Of a DNA stretch of 64,000 nucleotides, positions 33,319 to 41,862 are shown one piece after another (the stretch's first letter is position 1; each line of letters begins with the position of its first letter). Under the pieces are notes generated by a model that saw only the letters and a list, made by a program, of their open reading frames with translations, searched no databases and was not told where the DNA came from. The DNA is from Ferribacterium limneticum (GTDB taxonomy: Bacteria; Pseudomonadota; Gammaproteobacteria; Burkholderiales; Rhodocyclaceae), in contig NZ_CP075189.1 in the NCBI RefSeq assembly GCF_020510565.1, positions 1,162,501-1,226,500 on the forward strand, given 5' to 3'. The translations under genes were made by a program, and so were the position numbers.

Positions 33319-35529
33319 ATGTTCGGCATGACTCGATCTGTTTCAAAAGCCGGTCGGCCGCGAGCTAGAGGCTTGCGCTTCGGTAGTGCCTGGCTGGCAC
33401 TGGCCGGGCTGGCCATGAATGCCCTGGCAGCCGAGGCCTTGCCGCCCGCTTCGACGGCGACGCCGTACGTCAGGGCAACGCTGGTCGCTTCGGTCGATGT
33501 CGTTCGTCCCGGTGCCGAAATCCTGCTCGGCATCCAGCAGCAGATCATTCCGCACTGGCATACCTATTGGCGCAACCCGGGGGATTCCGGGGTGGCGACG
33601 CGGATCGACTGGAAGTTGCCGACAGGTGCCGAAGCCGGGGCGATTCAATGGCCGGTGCCGAGCCGCATTTCGATGGGGCCAGTGACCAACTACGGTTACG
33701 AAGGTGAGGTCACGCTGCTCAGCCCGGTCAAGGTTCCCGCCGACACGCCGGTCGGTGGACGTTTTGCCGTACGCGCCGCGGTGAGCTGGCTGGTTTGCCA
33801 CGAAGAGTGCATTCCGGAGGAGGTCGAACTCGGCTTCGAATTGCCGGTGGTGGCCGCTGATGCGCAAACCGGGTCGGGCAACCCGGCGATCGGTCGGGCC
33901 GTTGCCCGCTTGCCGCTGGCAGCGCCGGGCAAGAGCAGTCTGGTCCGAGCCGCGGATGGTGGCTTGCAACTCCGCCTGGAGAGTGAGCGTTTCGAGAAGG
34001 CGAAAATCAGCAGCGCCTGGTTCTATCCCGAGCAGTGGGGGAAGATCAATCACAGCGCAGCGCAGAGCTTTGCGCTGGACGGGCGCGTGCTCAAAGTTGA
34101 TTTGCCGGCGGGCAGTACGCCGCCAGCCGATGGCGAGGGTCCGCGTGGCGTGCTGGTCATTGGCGAGGCGACGACAGATGGCGAGCAGCTGATCGGCTTT
34201 GAGCTGGCCGCGCCGAAGGCGCCCGCTGCCGGAGCTTCGAAATCCGGAACGGCAGAACTTGGTGTGGCGGCAGCCATGCTGCTCGCTTTCCTCGGCGGTA
34301 TCGTACTCAATCTGATGCCCTGCGTCTTTCCGGTTCTCTCGATCAAGGCGCTGTCCTTGCTCAAGCATGCCGAATATTCGCCCTTGCAGAAAAAGCTGCA
34401 GGGCTTGTCCTATACGACGGGCGTACTGCTCAGCTTCGCGCTTCTGGCTGGCGTGCTGATCCTGCTCAAGGCCGGCGGGCAGGCGATAGGCTGGGGTTTC
34501 CAGTATCAGTCGCCGATCTTCGTCGTCATCGTCGCCTACCTGATGTTTGCCGTCGGGCTCAACCTGTCCGGCCTGTTCACCGTCGGCGCGTCGGCGGTTG
34601 GCGTCGGCTCGTCTCTGGTGGCGCGCAGCGGTTACAGCGGCAGCTTCTTTACCGGTGTGCTGGCGACCATCGTCGCCACGCCGTGCACGGCGCCTTTCAT
34701 GGGCGCCGCCATCGGCTACGCGCTGGGCCAGTCGGCGCCGGCGCTGCTGGCAATCTTCCTGAGTCTCGGGCTGGGCCTGGCCTTTCCGTATTTGCTGCTG
34801 ACCGCCTGGCCACGCCTGCAGCGCCTGCTGCCCAGGCCGGGCTTGTGGATGGAGCGGGTCAAGGAGGGGCTGGCCTTTCCGATGTACGCGGCTGCCGTCT
34901 GGCTGGTCTGGGTGCTGGCCCAGCAGGGCGGGCCGAATGCCGTGCTGGTCGCGCTTGGCGGCATGGTGCTCATCGCGCTGGCCGGCTGGCTCTATGCGGT
35001 GACGCGTCAGGGAACTCCGTGGGCGCGCCGTGGCGGAGCCGGGTTTGCCGCGCTGGCGGTGGTCGTCGCGCTGATCGGCGGCAGTGTCGGTGTCGATGCC
35101 GTCGCCGTGCCGAGTGGTGCTCAAGCCAGCGGCAATGCCACAGAAAAGCACTGGCAAGCCTATTCAACCGAACGGCTGCGCGAATTGCGTCAGGCCGGCC
35201 AGCCGGTGTTTGTGAACATGACGGCGGCCTGGTGCATCAGTTGTCTGGTCAATGAGCGTGTGGCGCTCAGCGATGTGTCGGTTGTCGACGCTTTCAAGGC
35301 CAGCGGCATCGCCTATCTGAAAGGCGACTGGACCAACCAGGATAAGCAGATCACGGCCTATCTCGCCGAGTTCGGGCGCAGCGGCGTGCCGCTCTACGTT
35401 TATTACCCGCCGGGCGCCGACAGCGCGCCGGTCGTGCTGCCGCAGTTGCTGACGCCGGATATCGTTCGGCAAAACCTCGTTCCCGTTTCCCTCATTTCAT
35501 CCCCAACGATCCCGAAGGAGTCCTTATGA
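33319..35529 (+). CDS. dsbD: Thiol:disulfide interchange protein, DsbD/ScsB type
   Basis: 736 aa from the ATG at 33319 (GAGGAACG upstream). Signal peptide, N-terminal periplasmic domain to about residue 290 (with VCHEECIPEEVEL Cys pair), eight-helix CcdA-like membrane core (NLMPCVFPVLSIKAL and ATPCTAPFMGAAIGYAL carry the membrane Cys), and a C-terminal thioredoxin-like domain with CISC in AAWCISCLVNE. It shuttles electrons from cytoplasmic thioredoxin to periplasmic proteins. The size and N-terminal domain are closer to ScsB/DsbD-fusion types than to E. coli DsbD (565 aa). Probably keeps haem-site Cys of the cluster's cytochromes reduced. Stop overlaps the next start. Confidence 0.88.
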   Translation: MFGMTRSVSKAGRPRARGLRFGSAWLALAGLAMNALAAEALPPASTATPYVRATLVASVDVVRPGAEILLGIQQQIIPHWHTYWRNPGDSGVATRIDWKLPTGAEAGAIQWPVPSRISMGPVTNYGYEGEVTLLSPVKVPADTPVGGRFAVRAAVSWLVCHEECIPEEVELGFELPVVAADAQTGSGNPAIGRAVARLPLAAPGKSSLVRAADGGLQLRLESERFEKAKISSAWFYPEQWGKINHSAAQSFALDGRVLKVDLPAGSTPPADGEGPRGVLVIGEATTDGEQLIGFELAAPKAPAAGASKSGTAELGVAAAMLLAFLGGIVLNLMPCVFPVLSIKALSLLKHAEYSPLQKKLQGLSYTTGVLLSFALLAGVLILLKAGGQAIGWGFQYQSPIFVVIVAYLMFAVGLNLSGLFTVGASAVGVGSSLVARSGYSGSFFTGVLATIVATPCTAPFMGAAIGYALGQSAPALLAIFLSLGLGLAFPYLLLTAWPRLQRLLPRPGLWMERVKEGLAFPMYAAAVWLVWVLAQQGGPNAVLVALGGMVLIALAGWLYAVTRQGTPWARRGGAGFAALAVVVALIGGSVGVDAVAVPSGAQASGNATEKHWQAYSTERLRELRQAGQPVFVNMTAAWCISCLVNERVALSDVSVVDAFKASGIAYLKGDWTNQDKQITAYLAEFGRSGVPLYVYYPPGADSAPVVLPQLLTPDIVRQNLVPVSLISSPTIPKESL

Positions 35530-36152
35530 ATTTCAAATTTAGCCCTTTTTTCCGGTTGACCGTAGCAAGTGCCGCGCTGGCTCTGGCTGCTGGTTCCGCC
35601 TGCGCCGTGGCCAATCTCGACCAGCCGGCCCCGGCCTTCAAGGCCGCTGCGGCGAGCGGTGGGACGATCAGCCTTGATCAGTATCGCGGCAAGACCGTGG
35701 TGCTGGAATGGACCAACCACCAGTGTCCTTACGTCAAGAAGCACTACGAGAGCGGCAACATTCCGAGCTTGCAGAAGGCGGCGACCGGCAAGGGCATCGT
35801 CTGGCTGCAGGTCATTTCTTCGGCGCCGGGCAAGCAGGGTCATGTTGATGCGGCGGAAGCGCTCAAGCTCAACGCCGAGCGCGGCGCTGCACCGACCGGC
35901 ACCGTTCTCGATCCGGAGGGCAAGATCGCCAGGCAGTACGAAGCCGTGACGACGCCGCACATCTTCATCGTCAATCCGGATGGCAAGCTCGTGTACAAGG
36001 GCGGCATCGACAGCATCCAGTCGAACAAGAGGGATGACATCGCCAAGGCCGACAACTACGTCAAGCTGGCGCTCAACGATCTGGCCGGCGGCAAGAAGAT
36101 CGCGCAGGCCAGTACCCAGCCCTACGGTTGCTCGATCAAGTACGCCGATTGA
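35526..36152 (+). CDS. Exported thioredoxin-fold (redoxin/AhpC-TSA) protein
   Basis: 208 aa; ATG overlaps the dsbD stop (ATGA). Signal peptide about 1-27; its first half (FKFSPFFRLTVAS) is encoded by repeat copy R2. Thioredoxin-like domain: LDQYRGKTVVLEWTNHQCPYVKKHY with a single Cys instead of CxxC, then GTVLDPEGKIARQYEAVTTPHIFIVNPDGKLVYKG (read in parts). The conserved cis-Pro is in TTPHIF. A single-Cys redoxin next to dsbD suggests a periplasmic peroxidase or reductase partner. Last gene of unit 1, followed by a terminator. Confidence 0.8.
   Translation: MNFKFSPFFRLTVASAALALAAGSACAVANLDQPAPAFKAAAASGGTISLDQYRGKTVVLEWTNHQCPYVKKHYESGNIPSLQKAATGKGIVWLQVISSAPGKQGHVDAAEALKLNAERGAAPTGTVLDPEGKIARQYEAVTTPHIFIVNPDGKLVYKGGIDSIQSNKRDDIAKADNYVKLALNDLAGGKKIAQASTQPYGCSIKYAD
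35531..35569 (+). repeat. CGGTNNACCG repeat, copy R2 (start of redoxin gene)
   Basis: TTTCAAATTT, then CCTTTTTTCCGGTTGACCGT and AGCAAG; in frame, encodes FKF-x-x-FFRLTVAS of the signal peptide. Nearly identical to R7 in the RND channel gene. Confidence 0.8.
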
Positions 36153-36172
36153 TCCGGACGCAAGGCATTCAG

Positions 36173-36200
36173 ACGGACACCTGCGGGTGTCCGTTTTCTT
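36173..36200 (+). terminator. Rho-independent terminator of sigma-54 unit 1
   Basis: ACGGACACC/GGTGTCCGT stem, loop TGCG, then TTTCTTT, 21 bp after the redoxin stop. Confidence 0.88.
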
Positions 36201-36373
36201 TGTGGGGCACCGGAAACGAAGGCTGCGCCTGGATGGCCGCCATTCCTCATCGCGGCCAATGGTTTTGATCGATATAAGCCCGGTAACGCATAAGGAAATA
36301 AAAATTACGTCGTTCTCCTGTCGGTTGGCCTTCCGTAAATTGAAGCTTCCACAACACAACAGGGATTACGCAA

Positions 36374-37378
36374 ATGCAGTTCAACAACACCCGCCGCGGC
36401 CTGATCGCTCTGGCCCTTGGCCTTGCCTTCGGTGGCAACGCCTTCGCTGACGTCAGCCTGCTCAACGTCTCCTACGACCCGACGCGCGAGCTGTATCAGG
36501 AATATAACGCTGCCTTCGCCAAGCACTGGAAGGCCAAGACCGGCGAAACGGTGACCATCAAGGCTGCCCACGGCGGTTCTGCCAAGCAGGCCCGCGCAGT
36601 GATCGATGGCCTGGATGGTGATGTCGTGACCCTGGCCCTGGCCGCCGACATCGACGCCGTTGCCAAGGCCGGCCTGCTGGTCCCGGACTGGCAGAAAAAG
36701 CTGCCGCTCAACGCCTCGCCGTACACCTCCACCATCGTCCTGCTCGTCCGCAAGGGCAACCCGAAGAGCATCAAGGACTGGGGCGACCTGGTCAAGCCGG
36801 GCGTCGAAGTCATCACCCCGAACCCGAAGACCTCCGGCGGCGCCCGCTGGAACTACCTGGCAGCCTGGGCCTATGCCAAGCAACTGCCGGGTGGCAGCGA
36901 CGCCACGGCCAAGGAGTTCGTCAAGAAGATCTACGGCAACGTCAAAGTACTCGACACCGGTGCCCGCGGCTCGACGACCACCTTCGTCGAACGCGGCATC
37001 GGTGACGTGCTGATCGCCTGGGAAAACGAAGCCTACCTGTCGCTCAAGGAACTCGGTCCGGACAAGTTCGAAATCGTCACGCCGTCCGTCTCCATCCTGG
37101 CTGAGCCGCCGGTAGCCGTGGTCGACAAGATTGTAGACAAGAAGGGCACCCGCAAAGTGGCGACCGAATACCTGAACTACCTGTATTCCGCCGAAGGTCA
37201 GGACATCGCCGGCAAGAATTTCTACCGCCCGACCGATGCCAAGGCTGCTGCCAAGTACGCCAAGCAGTTTGCCAAGCTCAAGCTGGTCACCATCGACAAG
37301 GAATTCGGTGGCTGGACCAAGGTGCAGAAGGACCACTTCGACGATGGTGGCGTCTTCGACCAGATCTACATCAAGTAA
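36374..37378 (+). CDS. sbp: Sulfate ABC transporter, periplasmic binding protein
   Basis: 334 aa. Signal peptide about 1-24 ([12 protein letters not shown]). Class-II binding protein with [22 protein letters not shown] (read in two parts), [40 protein letters not shown] and [23 protein letters not shown], all hallmarks of the Sbp/CysP family. Binds sulfate (or thiosulfate) and delivers it to CysT/CysW. It is separated from its permeases by a TonB-dependent receptor gene, an unusual insertion. No CysB-type site could be identified with confidence. Confidence 0.92.
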   Translation: MQFNNTRRGLIALALGLAFGGNAFADVSLLNVSYDPTRELYQEYNAAFAKHWKAKTGETVTIKAAHGGSAKQARAVIDGLDGDVVTLALAADIDAVAKAGLLVPDWQKKLPLNASPYTSTIVLLVRKGNPKSIKDWGDLVKPGVEVITPNPKTSGGARWNYLAAWAYAKQLPGGSDATAKEFVKKIYGNVKVLDTGARGSTTTFVERGIGDVLIAWENEAYLSLKELGPDKFEIVTPSVSILAEPPVAVVDKIVDKKGTRKVATEYLNYLYSAEGQDIAGKNFYRPTDAKAAAKYAKQFAKLKLVTIDKEFGGWTKVQKDHFDDGGVFDQIYIK

Positions 37379-37477
37379 GTTTTGTTGCGGGACGGACGCG
37401 CTTGGGGGCGCTGTCCGGGGAGCCCCGGGTGGCCATTCTGTGGTCGCGCCGGGGTTTCGTTTTTTGAAGTTGATCAC

Positions 37478-39571
37478 ATGAAAATCATTCGATTCAAGCC
37501 TCTGTTTCTCGCTATCCTCTCGGCGATTGCCGCGCCGGTCATGGCGGCGGGTATCCCGACGCTGCAGGAAGTCAGCGTCAGCACGGTTGGCCAGAGCCTG
37601 ACCGGGGTCGCCGATTCAGCCAGCGAAGGCTCCATCACCGCCAAGCAGTTGGCCAATCGCCCCTTGCTGCGCCCGGCCGAAGTCCTCGAAGCCGTCCCCG
37701 GCATGATCGTTACCCAGCACTCTGGGGACGGCAAGGCTAACCAGTATTTCCTGCGCGGCTTCAATCTCGACCACGGCAGCGACTTCTCGACGCATCTGAT
37801 GGGCATGCCGGTCAATATGGTCAGCCATGCCCACGGCCAGGGTTACATGGATCTCAATTTCCTGATTCCCGAGCTGGTTGGCAGCGTCAAATACCGTAAG
37901 GGCGTCTACGCCGCCGAGGATGGCGGTCTGGCCGTCACCGGCAGCGGCCGTATCGATTACCTGCGCAAACTCGACAAGAGCTTCGTCGATCTTGGCCTGG
38001 GCCAGCATAATTACCGTCGCTTAGTGGCGGCCGGCAGCCACCAGATTGGCGATCTCAACCTGTTGGGTGCCGTCGAAGTGGCTGGCAACGATGGCCCCTG
38101 GGATCAACCGGAAAAGCTCGACAAGAACAACATCGTGCTGCGCCTCAGTTCTGGCACTGCCAGCAACGGATTTGCGCTGACCGGCATGGCTTATCAAGCC
38201 GACTGGACAGCTACCGAACACGTCCCGGAACGCGCTATTGCCAGCGGTGAAATCAGCCGCTACGGAGCACTTTCCGCTGCCGATGGCGGCAAGACACATC
38301 GTTACAGCCTGTCCGGCGACTGGGCCAAAACCACAGATGAAGGCGCCAGCAAAGCGAATCTGTATGTGATCGACTACGCGCTCAACCTGTATTCGGCGCC
38401 GTCTGGCTACATCAACGGGCTGCAGGGCGACCAGCATGAACAGGCCGATCAGCGCACCGTCTGGGGCGGGCAGGGCAGTCACACCTGGTTCCTCGGCCCG
38501 GAATGGAAGGACAGCGAACTGCTGGCTGGCTTGCAGTTGCGCCATGACCGTATCTGCAAGGTTGGGCTGTACACCACGGAAGGTCGTCAACGCACCGGCA
38601 CAGTCCGCGAGGACCGCATCGAGGAAACCGCCATCGCCGCGCTGTTCGAGGGGCGCACGCAATGGACGAAATGGTTGCGCAGCAGCCTCGGACTGCGCCA
38701 TGACCAGATTTCGGCCACGGCAACTGCGCTGGGTGGCCAGTTCAATACGGGCAACGGCGGCGATGTCAGCGCCAGCCAGACCAGCCCCAAGCTGGCCGTC
38801 ACCCTCGGCCCCTTCGACCTGCTCGGCAAGACCGAGTTCTACGCCAATTGGGGGCATGGCTTCCACAGCAACGATGTGCGCGGTGCGACGGCCGTGACCA
38901 ATCCGCAGGATGGCAGCGCAGCGACGCCTGTGCCGCTGATCGTCAAGGCCAAGGGCAGCGAGATCGGCTTGCGCGCGGCGCCGCTGCCCGGGTGGAACAG
39001 CAGCCTGGCGCTGTGGCAGATGGAACTGGCTTCGGAGCTGGTCTTCATCGGCGACGAAGGCGTCACCGAACCGAAGGGCGCCTCGCGCCGCCACGGTGTC
39101 GAATGGTCGAACTACATCACGCCGGCCGATGGCTGGATCGTCGATGCCGACCTCGCCTGGTCGCAAGCCCGCTTCAACGAATCCACTCCGGACAACGGCG
39201 GCCGCCATGTTCCGAATGCCATCCCGCTGACCGCCTCGCTGGGCGTTACGGCAGACAACGGTGGAGCCTGGTTTGGTGGCCTGCGCCTGCGCTACCTCGG
39301 TGCCTACGCGCTGGAAGAAACCGCGACGCACAAATCGACGGCTTTCTGGATGGCCAATCTGAAAGCCGGCTACCGGATCAGTCCGAACCTGCAGCTGAGC
39401 TTCGACGTGCTCAACCTGTTCGACAAAAAAGCCAACGACATCGAATACTGGGGCGGCGCGTGTACGCGCAGCGAGACGCTGGGTGGGACTTGCGGCGGTG
39501 GCATCGACGGCCGGCTGGTGCATCCGCTTGAACCGCGGACTTTTAGGTTTGGGTTACGCGCCAGTTTCTGA
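37478..39571 (+). CDS. TonB-dependent outer-membrane receptor in the sulfate cluster
   Basis: 697 aa from the ATG at 37478; signal peptide to VMAAG near residue 21. Plug domain with RPAEVLEAVPGMIVTQHSGDGKANQYFLRGFNLDHG (read in parts) and a beta-barrel ending in FRFGLRASF with a terminal Phe. No usual TonB box is obvious; LQEVSVSTVG near residue 27 may serve. Its place between sbp and cysT suggests uptake of a sulfur compound such as a sulfonate or sulfate ester, which is inference from context only. Confidence 0.88.
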   Translation: MKIIRFKPLFLAILSAIAAPVMAAGIPTLQEVSVSTVGQSLTGVADSASEGSITAKQLANRPLLRPAEVLEAVPGMIVTQHSGDGKANQYFLRGFNLDHGSDFSTHLMGMPVNMVSHAHGQGYMDLNFLIPELVGSVKYRKGVYAAEDGGLAVTGSGRIDYLRKLDKSFVDLGLGQHNYRRLVAAGSHQIGDLNLLGAVEVAGNDGPWDQPEKLDKNNIVLRLSSGTASNGFALTGMAYQADWTATEHVPERAIASGEISRYGALSAADGGKTHRYSLSGDWAKTTDEGASKANLYVIDYALNLYSAPSGYINGLQGDQHEQADQRTVWGGQGSHTWFLGPEWKDSELLAGLQLRHDRICKVGLYTTEGRQRTGTVREDRIEETAIAALFEGRTQWTKWLRSSLGLRHDQISATATALGGQFNTGNGGDVSASQTSPKLAVTLGPFDLLGKTEFYANWGHGFHSNDVRGATAVTNPQDGSAATPVPLIVKAKGSEIGLRAAPLPGWNSSLALWQMELASELVFIGDEGVTEPKGASRRHGVEWSNYITPADGWIVDADLAWSQARFNESTPDNGGRHVPNAIPLTASLGVTADNGGAWFGGLRLRYLGAYALEETATHKSTAFWMANLKAGYRISPNLQLSFDVLNLFDKKANDIEYWGGACTRSETLGGTCGGGIDGRLVHPLEPRTFRFGLRASF

Positions 39572-39572
39572 T

Positions 39573-39610
39573 CCCACGGTAAACCGGAAAAAACAGCCAA
39601 ATTTGAAATC
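39573..39610 (-). repeat. CGGTNNACCG repeat, copy R3 (intergenic)
   Basis: On the minus strand: TTTCAAATTTGGCTGTTTTT, then TCCGGTTTACCGTGGG. The same frame would read FKF-x-x-FFRFTVG. Lies between the TonB receptor and cysT; the remaining bases to 39780 contain no gene. Confidence 0.75.
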
Positions 39611-39780
39611 CTCGGCTGTCCGGTTTTCGTCGCTTATTGCAGCAATCCGAATAAGCAAAGACGAATAAATTGGTTATGGATTTGCAGGGCGCTCTCTAAG
39701 CTTCGGGCCTGTCAGAAGCGTTTTGGAGTTCTCATGTTTTCAGGGTTTCACGGTAATAGTCCGTTCAGCGAGGTGGTGCG

Positions 39781-40608
39781 ATGAGTAATCGCAATGCCTT
39801 GCCTGGTTTCAATCTTTCGCTCGGCTATACGCTGACCTGGCTGTCGCTGATCGTCCTCATTCCGCTCGCGGCGGTATTCATCAAGACAGCCGAGCTGACG
39901 CTCGAGCAGTTCTGGTTCGTCGTCACGACGCCGCGCGTCATGGCCTCATACAAGCTGACCTTCGGCGCCTCGCTGGCGGCTGCGGCGATCAACGCCGTGT
40001 TCGGCCTGCTGCTCGCCTGGAGCCTGGTGCGCTACACCTTCCCCGGCAAGAAGATCGTCGATTCGCTGGTCGATCTGCCTTTCGCACTGCCGACGGCCGT
40101 TGCCGGCATTGCGCTGACCGCCCTGTGGGCTGGCAACGGCTGGATCGGCAGCATCATCGAGCCGCTTGGCATCAAGGTCGCTTTTACGCCGCTCGGGGTT
40201 CTGCTGGCGCTGGTCTTCATCGGCCTGCCCTTCGTCGTGCGTACCGTGCAGCCGGTGCTCGAAGATCTCGAAATCGAGCTTGAGGAAGCCGCCACCAGCC
40301 TGGGCGCCAATCGCTGGCAGACCATCCGCAAGGTGATTTTCCCGACGCTTTTCCCGGCGCTGTTGACCGGCTTCGCGCTCGCCTTCGCCCGGGCAGTCGG
40401 CGAGTACGGCTCGGTCATCTTCATCGCCGGCAACATTCCGATGGTGTCCGAAATTACGCCACTGATGATCATCACCAAGCTCGAACAGTATGACTACCGC
40501 GGTGCGACAGCCATTGCCGCCGTCATGCTCATCGTCTCCTTCATCCTGCTCATCACTATCAACAGCCTCCAGGCATGGACGGCCAAACGTACAGGAAGGT
40601 CGAAATAA
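39781..40608 (+). CDS. cysT: Sulfate ABC transporter permease CysT (CysU)
   Basis: 275 aa, six membrane helices. The EAA loop [30 protein letters not shown] (read in parts) lies near residues 163-192 and docks the ATPase. [21 protein letters not shown] is the typical first helix of CysT. Its TAA overlaps the cysW ATG by one base, so they are translated together. The ATPase CysA is not in the window. Confidence 0.94.
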   Translation: MSNRNALPGFNLSLGYTLTWLSLIVLIPLAAVFIKTAELTLEQFWFVVTTPRVMASYKLTFGASLAAAAINAVFGLLLAWSLVRYTFPGKKIVDSLVDLPFALPTAVAGIALTALWAGNGWIGSIIEPLGIKVAFTPLGVLLALVFIGLPFVVRTVQPVLEDLEIELEEAATSLGANRWQTIRKVIFPTLFPALLTGFALAFARAVGEYGSVIFIAGNIPMVSEITPLMIITKLEQYDYRGATAIAAVMLIVSFILLITINSLQAWTAKRTGRSK

Positions 40609-41507
40609 TGGCTGGCGCAATATCCCTCCATCTCACGCCGGCGCATGCCGAACGTTACGAGAACAATCCAGCAACCCGAGAGAGCAACTGGGTCAAATGG
40701 ACCATCCTCGGCATTTCGCTGACCTTCTTTGCCTTGTTCCTGCTGCTGCCGCTGATCGTCGTTTTCTACGAGGCCTTGCGCAAGGGCTGGCAGGCATATC
40801 TGGTCGCGCTGATCGAACCGGATGCGCTGAGCGCGGTTCGCCTGACCCTGATCGCAGCGCTTATCTCGGTGCCGCTCAATCTGGTATTCGGCGTGGCCGC
40901 CGCCTGGGCCATAGCCAAGTTCGATTTCCCGGGCAAGTCCTTCCTGATCACGCTGATCGACCTGCCGTTCTCGGTGTCGCCGGTTGTCGCCGGGCTTATT
41001 TTCGTTCTCGTTTTCGGGCGCACCGGTTGGCTCGGTTCGTGGTTCATCGACAACGACATGAAGGTCGTTTTCGCCGTCCCGGGTATCGTGCTGGCGACCA
41101 TCTTCGTCACCTTTCCCTTTGTCGCCCGCGAGCTGATCCCCCTCATGGAAGCGCAGGGCAGGGATGAGGAAGAGGCATCGACGGTCCTCGGCGCCTCGGG
41201 CTGGCAAACCTTCTGGCACGTCACCATTCCCAATGTGAAGTGGGGTCTGCTCTATGGCGTGATTCTCTGTAACGCCCGGGCGATGGGCGAGTTCGGCGCC
41301 GTATCGGTGGTCTCCGGTCACATTCGCGGCGAGACCAACACCATGCCGCTGCATGTCGAAATCATCTACAGCGAATACAAGTTTGCCGCTGCCTTCGCTG
41401 TCGCCTCGCTGCTCGCCATCCTGGCGCTGCTCACGCTGGTCATCAAGAGCTTCATCGAGTGGCGGGCGGGCAGGGAATCAAAGGAAGACAAGGCAGACGA
41501 AACCTAG
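40608..41507 (+). CDS. cysW: Sulfate ABC transporter permease CysW
   Basis: 299 aa, six helices; EAA loop [30 protein letters not shown] (read in parts) and [28 protein letters not shown] (read in parts) are family signatures. Pairs with CysT to form the channel. After its stop there is a gene-free 355 bp and no cysA, so the transporter must borrow an ATPase encoded elsewhere. Confidence 0.94.
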   Translation: MAGAISLHLTPAHAERYENNPATRESNWVKWTILGISLTFFALFLLLPLIVVFYEALRKGWQAYLVALIEPDALSAVRLTLIAALISVPLNLVFGVAAAWAIAKFDFPGKSFLITLIDLPFSVSPVVAGLIFVLVFGRTGWLGSWFIDNDMKVVFAVPGIVLATIFVTFPFVARELIPLMEAQGRDEEEASTVLGASGWQTFWHVTIPNVKWGLLYGVILCNARAMGEFGAVSVVSGHIRGETNTMPLHVEIIYSEYKFAAAFAVASLLAILALLTLVIKSFIEWRAGRESKEDKADET

Positions 41508-41862
41508 CTGCTCCCGTTCAGCCAGCCGGTGGTTTGTTCATGGCCCGCACTTCGAGATTGTTTCGAAGGGCGGGCCATTTTCTTTGCTGTTTGAGGCGTG
41601 GCGGGCAGGTGTTTCCAGTGCAGCACGAGGCGCAAAGCGCTGTCGCTGGCGCAGCAGAAACCTTGTGGTCGGGGCCGTGCGAATGCACGGCTGTGGCCAG
41701 AATTTCTGGCTTTGCGCATGAAAAAAATTGTAAATAAATCAGTCTGTTGGGTTTTGTTCTCTGAGTTTTTTGCCTTTTTGAAAAGTGATTTTCCGGACAG
41801 GCACAGTCGTTGCAAAAGAGGGTGGCACACATATTTTTCGCAACCTTCAGAGAGGACTGGTA
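41508..41862. other. Gap upstream of the second TonB receptor
   Basis: No gene seen. A hairpin GCCGTGC-GAAT-GCACGGC lies near 41675 and an AT-rich block at 41710-41790 precedes the sigma-54 promoter at 41798. The hairpin region could terminate cysW transcripts, but lacks a T-run. Confidence 0.55.
41798..41816 (+). promoter_or_regulatory. Sigma-54 (-24/-12) promoter 2
   Basis: CAGGCACAGTCGTTGCAAAA: GG at 41800-41801, GC at 41812-41813, 10 bases apart. Lies 50 bp before the TonB receptor start. Confidence 0.8.
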
